From Novosphingobium sp. JCM 18896 (GTDB lineage Bacteria > Pseudomonadota > Alphaproteobacteria > Sphingomonadales > Sphingomonadaceae), in assembly GCF_025938095.1 (NCBI RefSeq), contig NZ_JAPCZF010000001.1, positions 744,001 through 808,000 on the forward strand: 64,000 nt of DNA. The letters are read 5' to 3'. A program made the position numbers and the translations under genes. Positions 7,746 through 16,504 of this stretch are shown in pieces. The notes beneath the pieces were generated by a model that saw only the letters and a list, made by a program, of their open reading frames with translations, was not told where the DNA came from and did not search any database. Each line of letters opens with the position of its first letter. The first letter of the stretch is position 1.

Positions 7746-9422
7746 ATGGCAAATTTCGACGAGACGTTCGATTGGGTGGTCGTGGGCTGCGGCGGTGGCT
7801 CGATGAGCTCGGCGCTGCTGATGCGCCAGGCCGGCAAGTCGGTCGTGATTCTCGAAAAGTCGCCCTTTGCCGGCGGCACCACCTGTAAGTCGGGCGGCGT
7901 GATGTGGCTGCCCAACAACCCCTTCATGGATCCGGGTGAGGACAGCACCGAGAAGGGTATCACCTATCTCGACGCCGTGGTCGGCGACGACGCCGACGCG
8001 CCGGGCACCAGCCACGAGAAGCGCCTCGCCTATATCACCGAAGGCCGCAAGATGGTCGAGTTCCTGGTCAAGCAGGGCGTCCAGCTCCGCCGCGGCTCGG
8101 TGTTCTGGCCCGACTATTACGACGAATATCCGGGCGGCTGCAAAACCAGCCGCACGATCGTCGCCGAGCCGTTCGACAAGAACGAGCTGGGCGAATGGGC
8201 GCCCAAGCTGCGCAAGGGCTTCCTCGAAGTGCCGGTGCTGCTCGACGACGGCATGAAGCTGCCCTTCATGACCACGGGCAAGAAGATCGGCTTCTTCGCC
8301 AAGACCGGCCTCAAGGTCGTGCTCGGCAAGCTGACGGGCAAGAGCTACGTCACGGCCGGCGCGGCGCTCCAGGGCCGCATGCTCAAGGCCGCGCTCGGCG
8401 CCGGTGTCGACATCCGCGTCGAGACCCCGGTCAACGAGCTGATCATCGAGAATGGCAAGGTTGTCGGCGTCGTCGCCAGCAAGGACGGCAAGCCCTGGCG
8501 CGTCGGTGCCAACCTCGGCGTGCTGGTCAATGCCGGCGGTTTCTCGCGCAACCAGGAGATGCGCGACAAGTACATGCCCGGCACCAATTCGGCCTGGTCG
8601 ATGACCAACGAGGCCGACGAGGGCGACATGCACCGCGAGATGGAGCGCCACGGCGGCGTGCTCGCGCAGATGGACCAGATGGTCGGCTTCCAGATGACCC
8701 GCGCGCCGGGTTGGGAAGATGAATATGTCGCGCCGGGCGCGCAGTCGATCACGGCCAAGCCGCATGCGATCCTCGTCGACCAGACGGGCGTGCGCTATCT
8801 CAACGAGGGCGGCTCCTACGAGGAATATTGCGAGCGCATGGTCGTGCGCAACCGCACCGCGCCGGCCGTGCCGAGCTGGGCCGTGTTCGATCGCCAGTAC
8901 CTCGAGCTCTATCCGCTGGCGAATGGCGGCCAAGGCAAGATCCCGCAGAAGTGGGTCGAGACCGGCTATCTCAAGCAGGCCGCGACGATCGAGGAACTGG
9001 CCAAGCTGATCGACGTCGATCCGGCGACGCTCAAGGCCACGGTCGATCGCTGGAACGGCTTCGTCGACAAGGGCGTCGACGAGGACTTCCACCGCGGCGA
9101 GCGCGCCTATGACGAGTTCCTCGGCGATCCGCGCCGCGAGAAGCAGTTCCGTTCGCTCGGCCGCATCGACAAGGGGCCGTTCTACGCGGTCGACGTCGTC
9201 CCCGGCGACGTCAGCACCTATGGCGGCGTGATCACCGACGTGAACTCGCGCGTGCTGCGCGGCGACGGTTCGGCGATCGAAGGGCTCTATGCCACGGGCG
9301 TCTCGACCGCCTCGCCGATGGGCAAGGTCTATCCGGGCGCCGGCGCCAGCGTCGGTCCGTCGCTGACCTTCGGGTGGATCGCGGCCAAGCATGCCGCGGG
9401 GCTGAGCAACGCCCAGCTTTGA
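7746..9422 (+). CDS. FAD-binding dehydrogenase, 3-ketosteroid delta1-dehydrogenase-like
   Basis: A 558-residue FAD_binding_2 flavoprotein. The N-terminal dinucleotide motif VVVGCGGGSM (11-20) is followed by KSGGVMWLP. Tyr124-Tyr125 in WPDYY and Tyr529-Gly533 in YPGAG match, by position and context, the N-terminal active-site Tyr and the catalytic Tyr/Gly of 3-ketosteroid delta1-dehydrogenases (Tyr119, Tyr487 and Gly491 in the Rhodococcus enzyme). The C-terminal GPSLTFGWIAAKHA is the usual second FAD contact. Family members desaturate ring A of 3-ketosteroids, but relatives act on other cyclic ketones, so the substrate is inferred. The hotdog thioesterase gene follows directly. A second paralogue lies at 18250. 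Confidence 0.85.
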   Translation: MANFDETFDWVVVGCGGGSMSSALLMRQAGKSVVILEKSPFAGGTTCKSGGVMWLPNNPFMDPGEDSTEKGITYLDAVVGDDADAPGTSHEKRLAYITEGRKMVEFLVKQGVQLRRGSVFWPDYYDEYPGGCKTSRTIVAEPFDKNELGEWAPKLRKGFLEVPVLLDDGMKLPFMTTGKKIGFFAKTGLKVVLGKLTGKSYVTAGAALQGRMLKAALGAGVDIRVETPVNELIIENGKVVGVVASKDGKPWRVGANLGVLVNAGGFSRNQEMRDKYMPGTNSAWSMTNEADEGDMHREMERHGGVLAQMDQMVGFQMTRAPGWEDEYVAPGAQSITAKPHAILVDQTGVRYLNEGGSYEEYCERMVVRNRTAPAVPSWAVFDRQYLELYPLANGGQGKIPQKWVETGYLKQAATIEELAKLIDVDPATLKATVDRWNGFVDKGVDEDFHRGERAYDEFLGDPRREKQFRSLGRIDKGPFYAVDVVPGDVSTYGGVITDVNSRVLRGDGSAIEGLYATGVSTASPMGKVYPGAGASVGPSLTFGWIAAKHAAGLSNAQL

Positions 9423-9448
9423 GTGAACGGGCTTTGAGCGGCCGGATC

Positions 9449-9865
9449 ATGGATGACGCCGCTTTCGTGGCCGCGGGGTGGGCGCCATTGCCCACCTCCG
9501 GTTTCTCGGCGGCGATCGGCAAGACCTGGATGAAGGGCGAGGCGGGCAGCCGCACGGTGGCGCTCGCCGCGCACGACGGTATCGTCAACGACTATGGCGC
9601 CGTCGTCCACGGCGGCGCGCTAATGACCTTCGCCGACATCGCGCTCGGCTTCGGTGCCGCCGATGCGATCACCGGGCACAGCTATGTGACCGTCCAGCTC
9701 CAGTATTCGTTCGCCGGCGGCGTGGCCAAGGGCGCGCTGATCACCTGCGAGCCCGAACTGGTGCGCAAGACCTCGTCGCTCGCCTTCGTGCGCGGCCTGA
9801 TCAAGGCCGACGGCGCGGTGGTCGGTTCGGCCGACGGCATCTTCAAGGCGCTGGGGCCGCGGTAG
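9449..9865 (+). CDS. PaaI-family hotdog thioesterase
   Basis: A 138-residue hotdog-fold protein from ATG 9449. The signature HDGIVNDYGAVVHGGALMT contains the HGG turn and preceding Asp/Asn region of PaaI/YdiI acyl-CoA thioesterases, followed by the long helix TFADIALGFGA and two strands ending in GSADGIFKAL. It starts 27 bases after the FAD dehydrogenase stop, and so is probably in one transcript. An in-frame TTG at 9434 could extend it by five residues. Likely role: hydrolysis of an accumulating acyl-CoA or aryl-CoA from the neighbouring pathway, recycling CoA. The substrate is not determinable. Confidence 0.85.
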   Translation: MDDAAFVAAGWAPLPTSGFSAAIGKTWMKGEAGSRTVALAAHDGIVNDYGAVVHGGALMTFADIALGFGAADAITGHSYVTVQLQYSFAGGVAKGALITCEPELVRKTSSLAFVRGLIKADGAVVGSADGIFKALGPR

Positions 9866-9895
9866 GTATCATCCTGGGCACGCGCCCTCTCTCTT

Positions 9896-10002
9896 CGTCA
9901 TCCCCGCGAAGGCGGGGATCCATCTCCAGAGCTGTCCTAAAACGCCATCGTTGCGATTGTTGATGCCGTAGGAGATGGATCCCCGCCTTCGCGGGGATGA
10001 CG
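9896..10002. repeat. REP-like perfect 32-bp inverted pair (GTCATCCCCGC family)
   Basis: Left arm 9896-9927 begins CGTCATCCCCGCGAAGGCGG; the right arm 9971-10002 is its exact reverse complement. Each arm is itself a hairpin (CCCCGC-GAAG-GCGGGG), and 43 unrelated bases lie between. It sits between convergent genes ending at 9865 and 10041. A second copy lies at 28283, and stem variants at 23477 and 47618. Confidence 0.85.
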
Positions 10003-10040
10003 GGAAGAGTGGAGTTCGCGCGTACTGGGCCTCGTGAAGC

Positions 10041-11036
10041 CTACAGCAGGTTCACGCCGACCTTGCCGAAGAACTGCCCCGATTCGAGCATGCGGAACGC
10101 GTCCTCGATGCGGTCGAGGTCGTAGACCACGTCGACCACGGGCTTGATCCGGTGCGCGACGATGAAGGCGAGCATGGCCTCGTGCTGGTCGCGGTTGCCC
10201 ACGCCGATCGGTTTGAGATCGACCTTGGGATCCTGCCGCGTCCACGAGAATTCCGAGCCGAGCATGCCGATAGCCGAGAGCTGGCCGTCGGCGGCCAGCA
10301 GCGAGACGTTGTCGTCGAACTGGGTCGCGCCGACCGTGTCGATCACGTTGGTGACCTTGGCGCCGCCGATCGCGTCGCGGATCGCGGCGGCCCAGTTCGG
10401 CGTGTCGCGGTAGTTGACCGTGACGTCGGCGCCGAGCGAACGCGCGCGGGCGAGCTTGGCGTCGGACGACGAGGTGGCGATCACCTGCGCGCCCATCGCC
10501 TTGGCGAACTGCAGCGCCGCGATCGAGACGCCGCCGGTGCCTTGCACGAGCACCCAGTCGCCAGGGCCGGTCGGGCGGAAGCCGGTCAGCGCCGACCAGG
10601 CGGTCAGCCCGGCGCAGGACAGTGTCGCCGCCTCTAGATCGCCAAGCTCGTCGGGGTTCAGGACCAGGCTCTCGGCCGGATAGACCGCATACTGCTGCGC
10701 GACGCCGTCGATCGATCCGCCGAGCATCGTCGGGGTCGGCTGCGAACCGCTGAGCCAGCCGATGGTGAACTGCGGGGTCACGCGGTCGCCGGCTTTCACG
10801 CGTGTGACGCCGTCGCCCACGGCCTCGACCACGCCGGCGGCGCAGGACAGCGGCACCAGTTCGGGTTCCTTGGCGATCCCCGGGATCAGGCCCTTGGCCA
10901 TGATCACGTCGCGATAGTTCAAGGTCGCCGCGCGCAGCCGCACCAAGGCCTCGCCGGGGCCGGGCTGGGGCTTGGGCATTTCGCGGATTTCCAGCGTGTC
11001 GATGCCCTTGCCGCTCTGCAGCACTGCCTGCTTCAT
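10041..11036 (-). CDS. MDR family NAD(P)-dependent oxidoreductase
   Basis: A 331-residue medium-chain dehydrogenase/reductase. The GroES-like N-terminal domain contains LNYRDVIMAKG; the Rossmann domain has VLVQGTGGVSIAALQFAKAM (about residues 158-177), with TGGVS in place of the quinone-reductase AAGATG. Catalytic and structural zinc-binding cysteines are not evident, so this is probably a zinc-independent enoyl/quinone-type reductase. ATGAAG at 11036 is preceded by GGGAGA. It is divergent from the acyl-CoA synthetase gene at 11238 and convergent with the thioesterase across the REP pair. A role in reducing an unsaturated pathway intermediate is plausible but unproven. Confidence 0.85.
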   Translation of the reverse strand: MKQAVLQSGKGIDTLEIREMPKPQPGPGEALVRLRAATLNYRDVIMAKGLIPGIAKEPELVPLSCAAGVVEAVGDGVTRVKAGDRVTPQFTIGWLSGSQPTPTMLGGSIDGVAQQYAVYPAESLVLNPDELGDLEAATLSCAGLTAWSALTGFRPTGPGDWVLVQGTGGVSIAALQFAKAMGAQVIATSSSDAKLARARSLGADVTVNYRDTPNWAAAIRDAIGGAKVTNVIDTVGATQFDDNVSLLAADGQLSAIGMLGSEFSWTRQDPKVDLKPIGVGNRDQHEAMLAFIVAHRIKPVVDVVYDLDRIEDAFRMLESGQFFGKVGVNLL

Positions 11037-11237
11037 CGTTCTCTCCCGAATCCTTTTGGCGCTGACTAAGCCCGAAATGCGCGGGCGTGCATCCCGAAAA
11101 TGTTCGGCCGGGAACGTGGTGCGCTCACCGGCTTTGCCTGCGGCGGCGCAGCCGCGTGACTGGCGGGCCGGCTCGCGTTCCCATGCCCGGACCCCGCTGT
11201 TAGGCTCCGCCGCGTACCTGGGGAGGGAGTTTTGCGC
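11037..11237. promoter_or_regulatory. Divergent promoter region, MDR / acyl-CoA synthetase
   Basis: About 200 bases without a gene between divergent starts. GGGAGGGAG at 11220-11229 decides the start of the rightward gene. CCCGAAATG (11068) and CCCGAAAATG (11094) form an imperfect direct repeat that could be a regulator site. No other structure is seen. Confidence 0.4.
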
Positions 11238-12965
11238 GTGGAAGATCCGTCACTGTCGTTGGTCTATGGCAAGCCGCTGGCCGAGGAGCCGGGGCAGGGC
11301 GCGCAGACCATCGGCGGCTATCTGCGCGAGGTTGCGGCGCTCTATGGCTCGCGCGAGGCGCTGGTCCTGCGCAAGGGCGAACATCGCCTGTCGTGGTCCT
11401 ACGACGACCTGCTGGCCCGCTCGATCGAGGTGGCAGCGGCGTTGATCGCGAGCGGCGTCGGCCGCGACAGCCGCGTCGGCATCCTCATGACCAACCGCCC
11501 CGAATTCCTCGCGGCGCTGTTCGGCACGGCGCTGGCGGGCGGCGTGCCCGTAGCGCTCAGCACCTTCTCGACCCCGAGCGAGCTCGACTACCTGATCAAG
11601 GCCTCGCAGGTCTCGATCCTGCTGTTCGAGCAGACCGTGCTCAAGAAGGACTTCCACGCGATGATCGCCGAGCTCGAGCCGGCGATCGCGCAGGGCGAGC
11701 CCGGCGGGCTCAATTCGGCGAAGTTCCCGTTCCTGCGCCACCTCGTCTCGCTCGGCGGCGTCGAGGGCACGGACGAGGCGCTGGAGTCCGCGTCGGGTGG
11801 GGCGGTCGAGACCTGGCGCGCCTTTCTCGCGCGTGGCGCGGACGTGTCCGAGGCCCAGGTCCTGGCGCGGGCCGACATGGTCACGCCCGGCGACATCGGC
11901 GGCATCTTCTTCTCCTCGGGCACGACCAGCCTGCCCAAGGGCATCGTCCATGCGCAGCGCGCCTTCACCGTACAGTGGTGGCGCTGGCCTCAGACCTTCG
12001 GGATGCACCACCCGGTGCGCGCCTGGACGGGCAACGGCTTCTTCTGGTCGGGCAACGTCTCGATGGTGCTCGGCTCGGCCTTCTCGACCGGCGGCGCGGT
12101 GGTGCTCCAGCGCTATTTCGACGCCGAGGAGGCGATCGACCTGATCGCGCAGGAAGGCGTGCACTTCATCAATGGCCGCCCGCACCAGTGGGCGCGCTTC
12201 CAGGCGGCACCGAACTGGGCCGGCGCCGACCTGTCGAGCGTCAAATACGTGCCGCGCGGCGAACTGATCTGGGAGCATCCGACCGTCGATACCCAGTGGC
12301 GCGTGCCCAACGCTTTCGGCTGCACCGAGACGATGACGGTCAACACCGGCTTCTCGGTCGAAGTGCCGCCCGAATACTACAAGGACAGCTTCGGCGCGCC
12401 GCTGCCCGGCAACCTGCTCAAGATCGTCGATCCGATGACCGGCGCGATCGTGCCGCGCGGGACCAAGGGTGAGCTCTGCGTCAAGGGACCGACCCTGATG
12501 ATGGGCTATCTCGGCAAGACCTTGGAAGACTGCTTCGACGCGCAGGGCTTCTTCTGCACGGGCGACGGCGGCCACGTCGACGAAGAGGGCCGCTTCTTCT
12601 GGCAGGGGCGCCTGACCGACATGATCAAGACTGGCGGCGCCAACGTCTCGCCGCTCGAGGTCGACGAGGTCTGCGCGCGGTTCCACGGCATCAAGCGCGT
12701 GCAGACCGTGGGCGTGCCCGACGACCTGCTCGGCGAAATGGTCGTCACCTGCATCGTGCCGGTCGACGGCGTGACCCTCGACGAGAGCGCGATCGTGGCT
12801 TTCCTCAAGACCGAGATCGCCAGCTTCAAGATCCCGCGCCGCGTGCTGTTCTTCACCGACGAGGACTGCGCGGTGACCGGCAGCGAGAAGGTCAAGCCGG
12901 CGCTGATGCGCGAGCTGGCGGCACGGACGCTGGGCGTCGCGCCGGCTGTCCCCGCCGGGGGATAG
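11238..12965 (+). CDS. AMP-forming acyl-CoA synthetase (AMP-binding family)
   Basis: A 575-residue ANL-superfamily ligase. The phosphate-binding loop SSGTTSLPKG is followed by an adenine-site region, and the A8 core reads GDGGHVDEEGRFFWQGR then MIKTGGANVSPLEVDEV. The C-terminal catalytic Lys region is SEKVKPALMREL. It adenylates a carboxylic acid and transfers it to CoA, the entry step of acyl-CoA catabolism. GTG 11238 is preferred over TTG 11232 because the strong ribosome site GGGAGGGAG ends at 11229. It is followed after 49 bases by an SDR gene on the same strand. The acid substrate is unknown; in this gene neighbourhood a bulky or steroid-like acid is possible. Confidence 0.9.
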   Translation: MEDPSLSLVYGKPLAEEPGQGAQTIGGYLREVAALYGSREALVLRKGEHRLSWSYDDLLARSIEVAAALIASGVGRDSRVGILMTNRPEFLAALFGTALAGGVPVALSTFSTPSELDYLIKASQVSILLFEQTVLKKDFHAMIAELEPAIAQGEPGGLNSAKFPFLRHLVSLGGVEGTDEALESASGGAVETWRAFLARGADVSEAQVLARADMVTPGDIGGIFFSSGTTSLPKGIVHAQRAFTVQWWRWPQTFGMHHPVRAWTGNGFFWSGNVSMVLGSAFSTGGAVVLQRYFDAEEAIDLIAQEGVHFINGRPHQWARFQAAPNWAGADLSSVKYVPRGELIWEHPTVDTQWRVPNAFGCTETMTVNTGFSVEVPPEYYKDSFGAPLPGNLLKIVDPMTGAIVPRGTKGELCVKGPTLMMGYLGKTLEDCFDAQGFFCTGDGGHVDEEGRFFWQGRLTDMIKTGGANVSPLEVDEVCARFHGIKRVQTVGVPDDLLGEMVVTCIVPVDGVTLDESAIVAFLKTEIASFKIPRRVLFFTDEDCAVTGSEKVKPALMRELAARTLGVAPAVPAGG

Positions 12966-13014
12966 ACGCGCCCGATCCCCGTGCCACTCTGTCGTGCAAA
13001 CGAGGAGAGGCGAT

Positions 13015-13776
13015 GTGGACAGGCTTCGGAACAAGGTGATCGTCGTGGCCGGCGCCGGCGGGATCGGTGGCGGTCTCGCCCGGCGCTATGCGGCCGAAGG
13101 CGCGGCGGTGGTGCTGGGTGATCTCGACGCGGCGAGCGTCGCGGCGACGGTGGCCGAAATCACAGCGGCGGGTGGCACCGCGGTTGGCACCGCGCTCGAC
13201 GGCGCCGACGAGGCTTCGGTGAACGCCGGGGTGGCGCTCGCTGTCGAACGCTTCGGCGGTCTCGACGGCTTCCATGCCAATTTCGCAAGCTTCAAGGACG
13301 GCGAGAGCGGGGCCGATATCCTCGGCCTGCCGATGGAGGCCTTCGACGAGGTCATGCGTGTCAACGCGCGTGGTTTCGTGCTGTGCACGCGTGCGGCGCT
13401 CCCCGAGATGCTGCAGCGCGGCGGCGGTTCGCTGGTCTATACGACCTCGGGCGCAGCCTTCATGGGCGAGCCACTGCGCCTGGCCTATGCGATGAGCAAG
13501 GTTTCCGCGCACGCGCTGGTGCGCCACGTCGCCAACCGGTTCGGTGCGGAGGGCATCCGCGCCAATGCCATCGCCCCGGGCGTGGTCTCGCACGCCCGGT
13601 TCGAGGCGGTGATGGATCCGGATGTGGTTGCCGGCATGGCGGCGCGGATCCCCGTCGGCCGACTCGGCCGCCCCGAGGACATCGCCGCCATGGGCGCGCT
13701 GCTGATGTCCGACGAGGGCAGCTTCATCACCGGCCAGGTGCTCAGCGTCGACGGCGGCAATTCGATGCGCCAGTGA
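13015..13776 (+). CDS. SDR family oxidoreductase
   Basis: A 253-residue short-chain dehydrogenase. The cofactor loop reads AGAGGIGGG near residue 12, the catalytic Tyr-Lys pair is YAMSK with Ser in TTSGAAF, and the tail is VLSVDGGNSM. The usual NNAG motif is replaced by HANFAS, an uncommon change in the strand that stabilises the central sheet. GTG 13015 is chosen as start because GAGGAGAG lies at 13002-13009; an earlier in-frame GTG at 12994 has no such site. It is probably cotranscribed with the acyl-CoA synthetase upstream. Its stop lies 4 bases from the convergent methyltransferase stop. Substrate unknown; a hydroxyacyl-CoA or hydroxysteroid dehydrogenase role is possible. Confidence 0.87.
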   Translation: MDRLRNKVIVVAGAGGIGGGLARRYAAEGAAVVLGDLDAASVAATVAEITAAGGTAVGTALDGADEASVNAGVALAVERFGGLDGFHANFASFKDGESGADILGLPMEAFDEVMRVNARGFVLCTRAALPEMLQRGGGSLVYTTSGAAFMGEPLRLAYAMSKVSAHALVRHVANRFGAEGIRANAIAPGVVSHARFEAVMDPDVVAGMAARIPVGRLGRPEDIAAMGALLMSDEGSFITGQVLSVDGGNSMRQ

Positions 13777-13780
13777 CGGT

Positions 13781-14566
13781 TCAAGGCTTGGTCCAGGCGA
13801 TCATCGACATCGGATAGGTGACCATCACCGCGCAGTCCTGCAGCTGTGCGCGGAAGCCCAGGCGATCCTCGCCGCCCGCGGCATCGTCGCGCATCATCGC
13901 GAGAAGCTGGTCGCGCGTGCAGGTCTCGGGGAACGAGGTCTCGAGCACGGCCGCATAGGGCATCGGTGCGGTGAGGTTGGTCACCGCCCGCGCCTCGCCG
14001 AGACCGGCGGCGCGGCCCAAGGCTTCGAACTCGGCGATCGTGTGCGCGTGACCGTGCGACGGATCGCGCAGGCGCTCCATGCGGTCGTAGGCTTCGGCCT
14101 TGTCGGCATCGGGCGTGACGTCGAGCACGACCACGCTGCCGCCTGGACGGCAGACGCGCGCCATTTCGGCCAGGACGAAAGCCGGCTGCTCGAAATGGTG
14201 GAAGGCCGCGCTCGATCCGACCACGTCGAAGGCGCCGTCCGCGAAAGGCAGGCCGGCAGCATCGCCCAGAACCCACGCGACGTTCTCGATGCCGAGCCGG
14301 GCCTGTGCCGCGCGCGCCTGATCGAGCATGGCTGGAGTTATGTCGTAGCCCGTTGCCCGCGCGACATGCGGTGCGAGATCGAGCGCGAGCGAGCCCGGGC
14401 CGCAGGCGACGTCGAGCACTTCGTCCTCGGTCGAGAGCCCGATGAAGGCGCGCAGGCCGGCGCGGCGGTCGCTGGCGATCATGCCTTGGGTCAGGCGGGC
14501 ATAGCCTTCGGCCTGCTGGGTATGCTGATCGACGATCTTCTCGTTGTAGGGGCTGTGCAGGCTCAT
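13781..14566 (-). CDS. Class I SAM-dependent methyltransferase (UbiE/Methyltransf_11-like)
   Basis: A 261-residue protein. Motif I reads VLDVACGPGSLALDLA (about residues 48-63), followed by acidic and central motifs GLPFADGAFDVVGSSAAFHH and the VCRPGGSVVVLDVTPD strand, all standard for UbiE-like small-molecule methyltransferases. The start at 14566 (MSLHSPYNEK) has GGAGAA close upstream; an ATG at 14854 would overlap the divergent nitroreductase gene. It methylates an unidentified small molecule or quinone-like acceptor. It ends 4 bases from the convergent SDR gene and is divergent from the nitroreductase gene. No evidence links it firmly to the catabolic operons. Confidence 0.88.
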   Translation of the reverse strand: MSLHSPYNEKIVDQHTQQAEGYARLTQGMIASDRRAGLRAFIGLSTEDEVLDVACGPGSLALDLAPHVARATGYDITPAMLDQARAAQARLGIENVAWVLGDAAGLPFADGAFDVVGSSAAFHHFEQPAFVLAEMARVCRPGGSVVVLDVTPDADKAEAYDRMERLRDPSHGHAHTIAEFEALGRAAGLGEARAVTNLTAPMPYAAVLETSFPETCTRDQLLAMMRDDAAGGEDRLGFRAQLQDCAVMVTYPMSMIAWTKP

Positions 14567-14669
14567 CGCGGTTCTCCTCGCTCTATGCCGCAGAGGATAG
14601 GCGATTGGTCCTTGGCCTGCGCGCGCGCTTCGGCCAGACTTGGCGCCATAACGGCCAAGAGGACCTGCG

Positions 14670-15308
14670 ATGCCATTCGATCTCGCGACCACCGACGCGC
14701 TGCTCTCGACCACGCGCGCGGTGCGCAAGCGGCTCGACCTCGATCGCGCCGTGCCGCGCGAGGTGATCAACCAATGCCTCGAACTCGCGGTCCAGGCGCC
14801 GACCGCGAGCAACAGCCAGTCGTGGCGCTGGATCGTGGTCGACGATCCGGCCAAGCGCCTCGCGCTCGCCGAGATCTATCGCAAGGGGGCGCTGCCTTAT
14901 CTGGCCTCGCCGCTCAAGGCCTCGAACGAGGCCGATCCGGGGCAGGGCGAACGCGTGCGCGATTCGGCGCAATGGCTGGCCGAGAACCTCGAGAAGGTGC
15001 CCGTCCACGTCATCCCCTGCGTCGAAGGACGCCCGCCCGCGGGCGCGCCGGCGATGATCTCGGCCGGGGTGTTCGGTTCGATTTTCCCCGCGGTCTGGTC
15101 GTTCCAGCTCGCGCTGCGCGCACGCGGGCTCGGCTCGGCGCTGACGACCCTGCACCTGCTGCACGAGCAGGAAGCGGCCGACCTGCTCGGCCTGCCCGAC
15201 AACGTCATGCAGGTGGCGCTGCTGCCGGTCGGCTATACCAGGGGCACCGACTTCAAGCCGGCGGTGCGGCCGCCGGTGGCGGGGATCACGCACTGGAATG
15301 GGTGGTAG
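14670..15308 (+). CDS. Nitroreductase family protein
   Basis: A 212-residue flavin reductase of the nitroreductase fold. The N-terminal STTRAVRKRLDLDR segment provides the phosphate-binding Arg residues for FMN, QAPTASNSQSWRWIVV is the typical flavin-contact loop, and GLGSALTTLHLLHEQEA plus the final TDFKPAVRPPV match the family. It uses NAD(P)H to reduce nitro groups, quinones or enones. GAGG occurs a few bases before ATG 14670. It is divergent from the methyltransferase and convergent with the acyl-CoA dehydrogenase pair, separated by a repeat. Role in this cell unknown. Confidence 0.88.
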   Translation: MPFDLATTDALLSTTRAVRKRLDLDRAVPREVINQCLELAVQAPTASNSQSWRWIVVDDPAKRLALAEIYRKGALPYLASPLKASNEADPGQGERVRDSAQWLAENLEKVPVHVIPCVEGRPPAGAPAMISAGVFGSIFPAVWSFQLALRARGLGSALTTLHLLHEQEAADLLGLPDNVMQVALLPVGYTRGTDFKPAVRPPVAGITHWNGW

Positions 15309-15317
15309 GGGCGCTTC

Positions 15318-15477
15318 ACCACCCTCATCCAAGCTATGCTAGCCGCTTATGCGGCAAGCTTCGCTATCCTTCTCCCGCCAGCGGGAGAAGGGGCACTACC
15401 TAACCCCTCTCCCGCTGGCGGGAGAGGAAGCGAGACTTATTGAGCGAAGCGAAATTAGTCGCAGCGGTGAGGGTGGT
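15318..15477. repeat. Composite repeat with inverted ends, abutting an acyl-CoA dehydrogenase stop
   Basis: The termini ACCACCCTCA (15318-15327) and TGAGGGTGGT (15468-15477) are exact inverted copies. Inside are two hairpins built on CTTCTCCCGC-CA-GCGGGAGAAG (about 15370) and CCTCTCCCGC-TG-GCGGGAGAGG (about 15405), plus TTATTGAGCGAAGCGAAA. It looks like a small non-coding mobile or REP-type unit of a different family from the GTCATCC repeats. It lies between convergent genes and ends one base before the stop codon complement at 15479. Confidence 0.75.
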
Positions 15478-15478
15478 C

Positions 15479-16504
15479 TCAAGCAAACGCCGCCAGCGCC
15501 TGCCGCCCGGTGCGTTCGCGCCAGGTGTCTAGGCTTTCGCCGAGCTGCAGGTTGAGCATCGCCCGCTTCATGAACAGGTGGATCGGATGCTCCTCGGTCA
15601 GGCCGATGCCGCCGTGGAGCTGGATCGCTTCCTCGACCACGAGCCGATAGACGTCGCTGGCCAGCGCCTTGATCGCGCCGAGATCGACGAGCGTCGCCTC
15701 GGCCTCGACCGCGCGCTTCCACAGCAGGGCTTCGGCCGCGACGACGCGGGTCTTGAGATCGGCGACGCGGTGCTTGAGCGCCTGGAACATCGCCAGCGGC
15801 CGGTCGAACTGCTTGCGCGTCTTGAGATATTCGATCGTCATCGCGAGCGCGGCGGTGGCACCGCCAAGGCTCTCGGCCGCGAGTGCGAGCTGCAGTTCGC
15901 CGTGCAGACGTTCGGCAATCTCGTGCGCCGCCTCGCCGCGCGCGACGACGAGTTCGGGCACGACCTGGTGGTTGGCCAGGGTGACGTCGAACAGCCGGCG
16001 GCTCTCGTCCCACAGCTTGCGCTCGGTCACAGTCACGCCGGCCGCGTCGAGCGGCACCAGCGCGGCAAGCCCCTTGGCGAGTACGAGGACGTGGCTGGCG
16101 AGATCGGCATCGGCCACGCAGGGCAGGGTGCCGCTCAGCACGATCGAACCCGAGTTGGTCACCTCGACCGCCGCGGGCAGCAGGTTGGTGGTGATTAGCT
16201 CGCCCGTGGTGGCGCGCTCGATCCAGCTCGCCTGGTCGGCGAGTTCATCGGCCGCGGCGAGCGCCTGGACGGCGAGCAGCGCCGGGATCAGCGGCGCGGT
16301 CGAGAGGACCTTGCCCAGCTCGAAGTGGATCGCTGCCGAGCTGTCGCGGCCGAGGCCGAGGCCGCCCGCGTCTTCGGGTAGCGGCAGCAGCAGCCAGCCC
16401 ATCTCGGCGATCAGCGGCCAGCTCGTCTCGCGCGCGGGCTTGAGCTGGTCGGCCGGGAACGCCTTCTGCGCGGCGTCGTGGAGTTCGGTGCGTTCGATGC
16501 TCAC
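15479..16504 (-). CDS. Acyl-CoA dehydrogenase, short partner subunit
   Basis: A 341-residue acyl-CoA dehydrogenase-fold protein, about 50 residues shorter than normal. Arg in TRKQFDRPLAMFQALKHRVA (about residue 230), the FAD pyrophosphate contact of the family, is present. The usual substrate-side loops are reduced and the end is abbreviated (HLFMKRAMLNLQLG...). GTG 16504 overlaps the TGA of the longer acyl-CoA dehydrogenase gene upstream as GTGA, so the pair is translationally coupled. In actinobacterial and proteobacterial steroid side-chain degradation such long/short FadE pairs form alpha2beta2 heterotetramers; by analogy this is the small subunit. The substrate is inferred only from context. 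Confidence 0.87.
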   Translation of the reverse strand: MSIERTELHDAAQKAFPADQLKPARETSWPLIAEMGWLLLPLPEDAGGLGLGRDSSAAIHFELGKVLSTAPLIPALLAVQALAAADELADQASWIERATTGELITTNLLPAAVEVTNSGSIVLSGTLPCVADADLASHVLVLAKGLAALVPLDAAGVTVTERKLWDESRRLFDVTLANHQVVPELVVARGEAAHEIAERLHGELQLALAAESLGGATAALAMTIEYLKTRKQFDRPLAMFQALKHRVADLKTRVVAAEALLWKRAVEAEATLVDLGAIKALASDVYRLVVEEAIQLHGGIGLTEEHPIHLFMKRAMLNLQLGESLDTWRERTGRQALAAFA

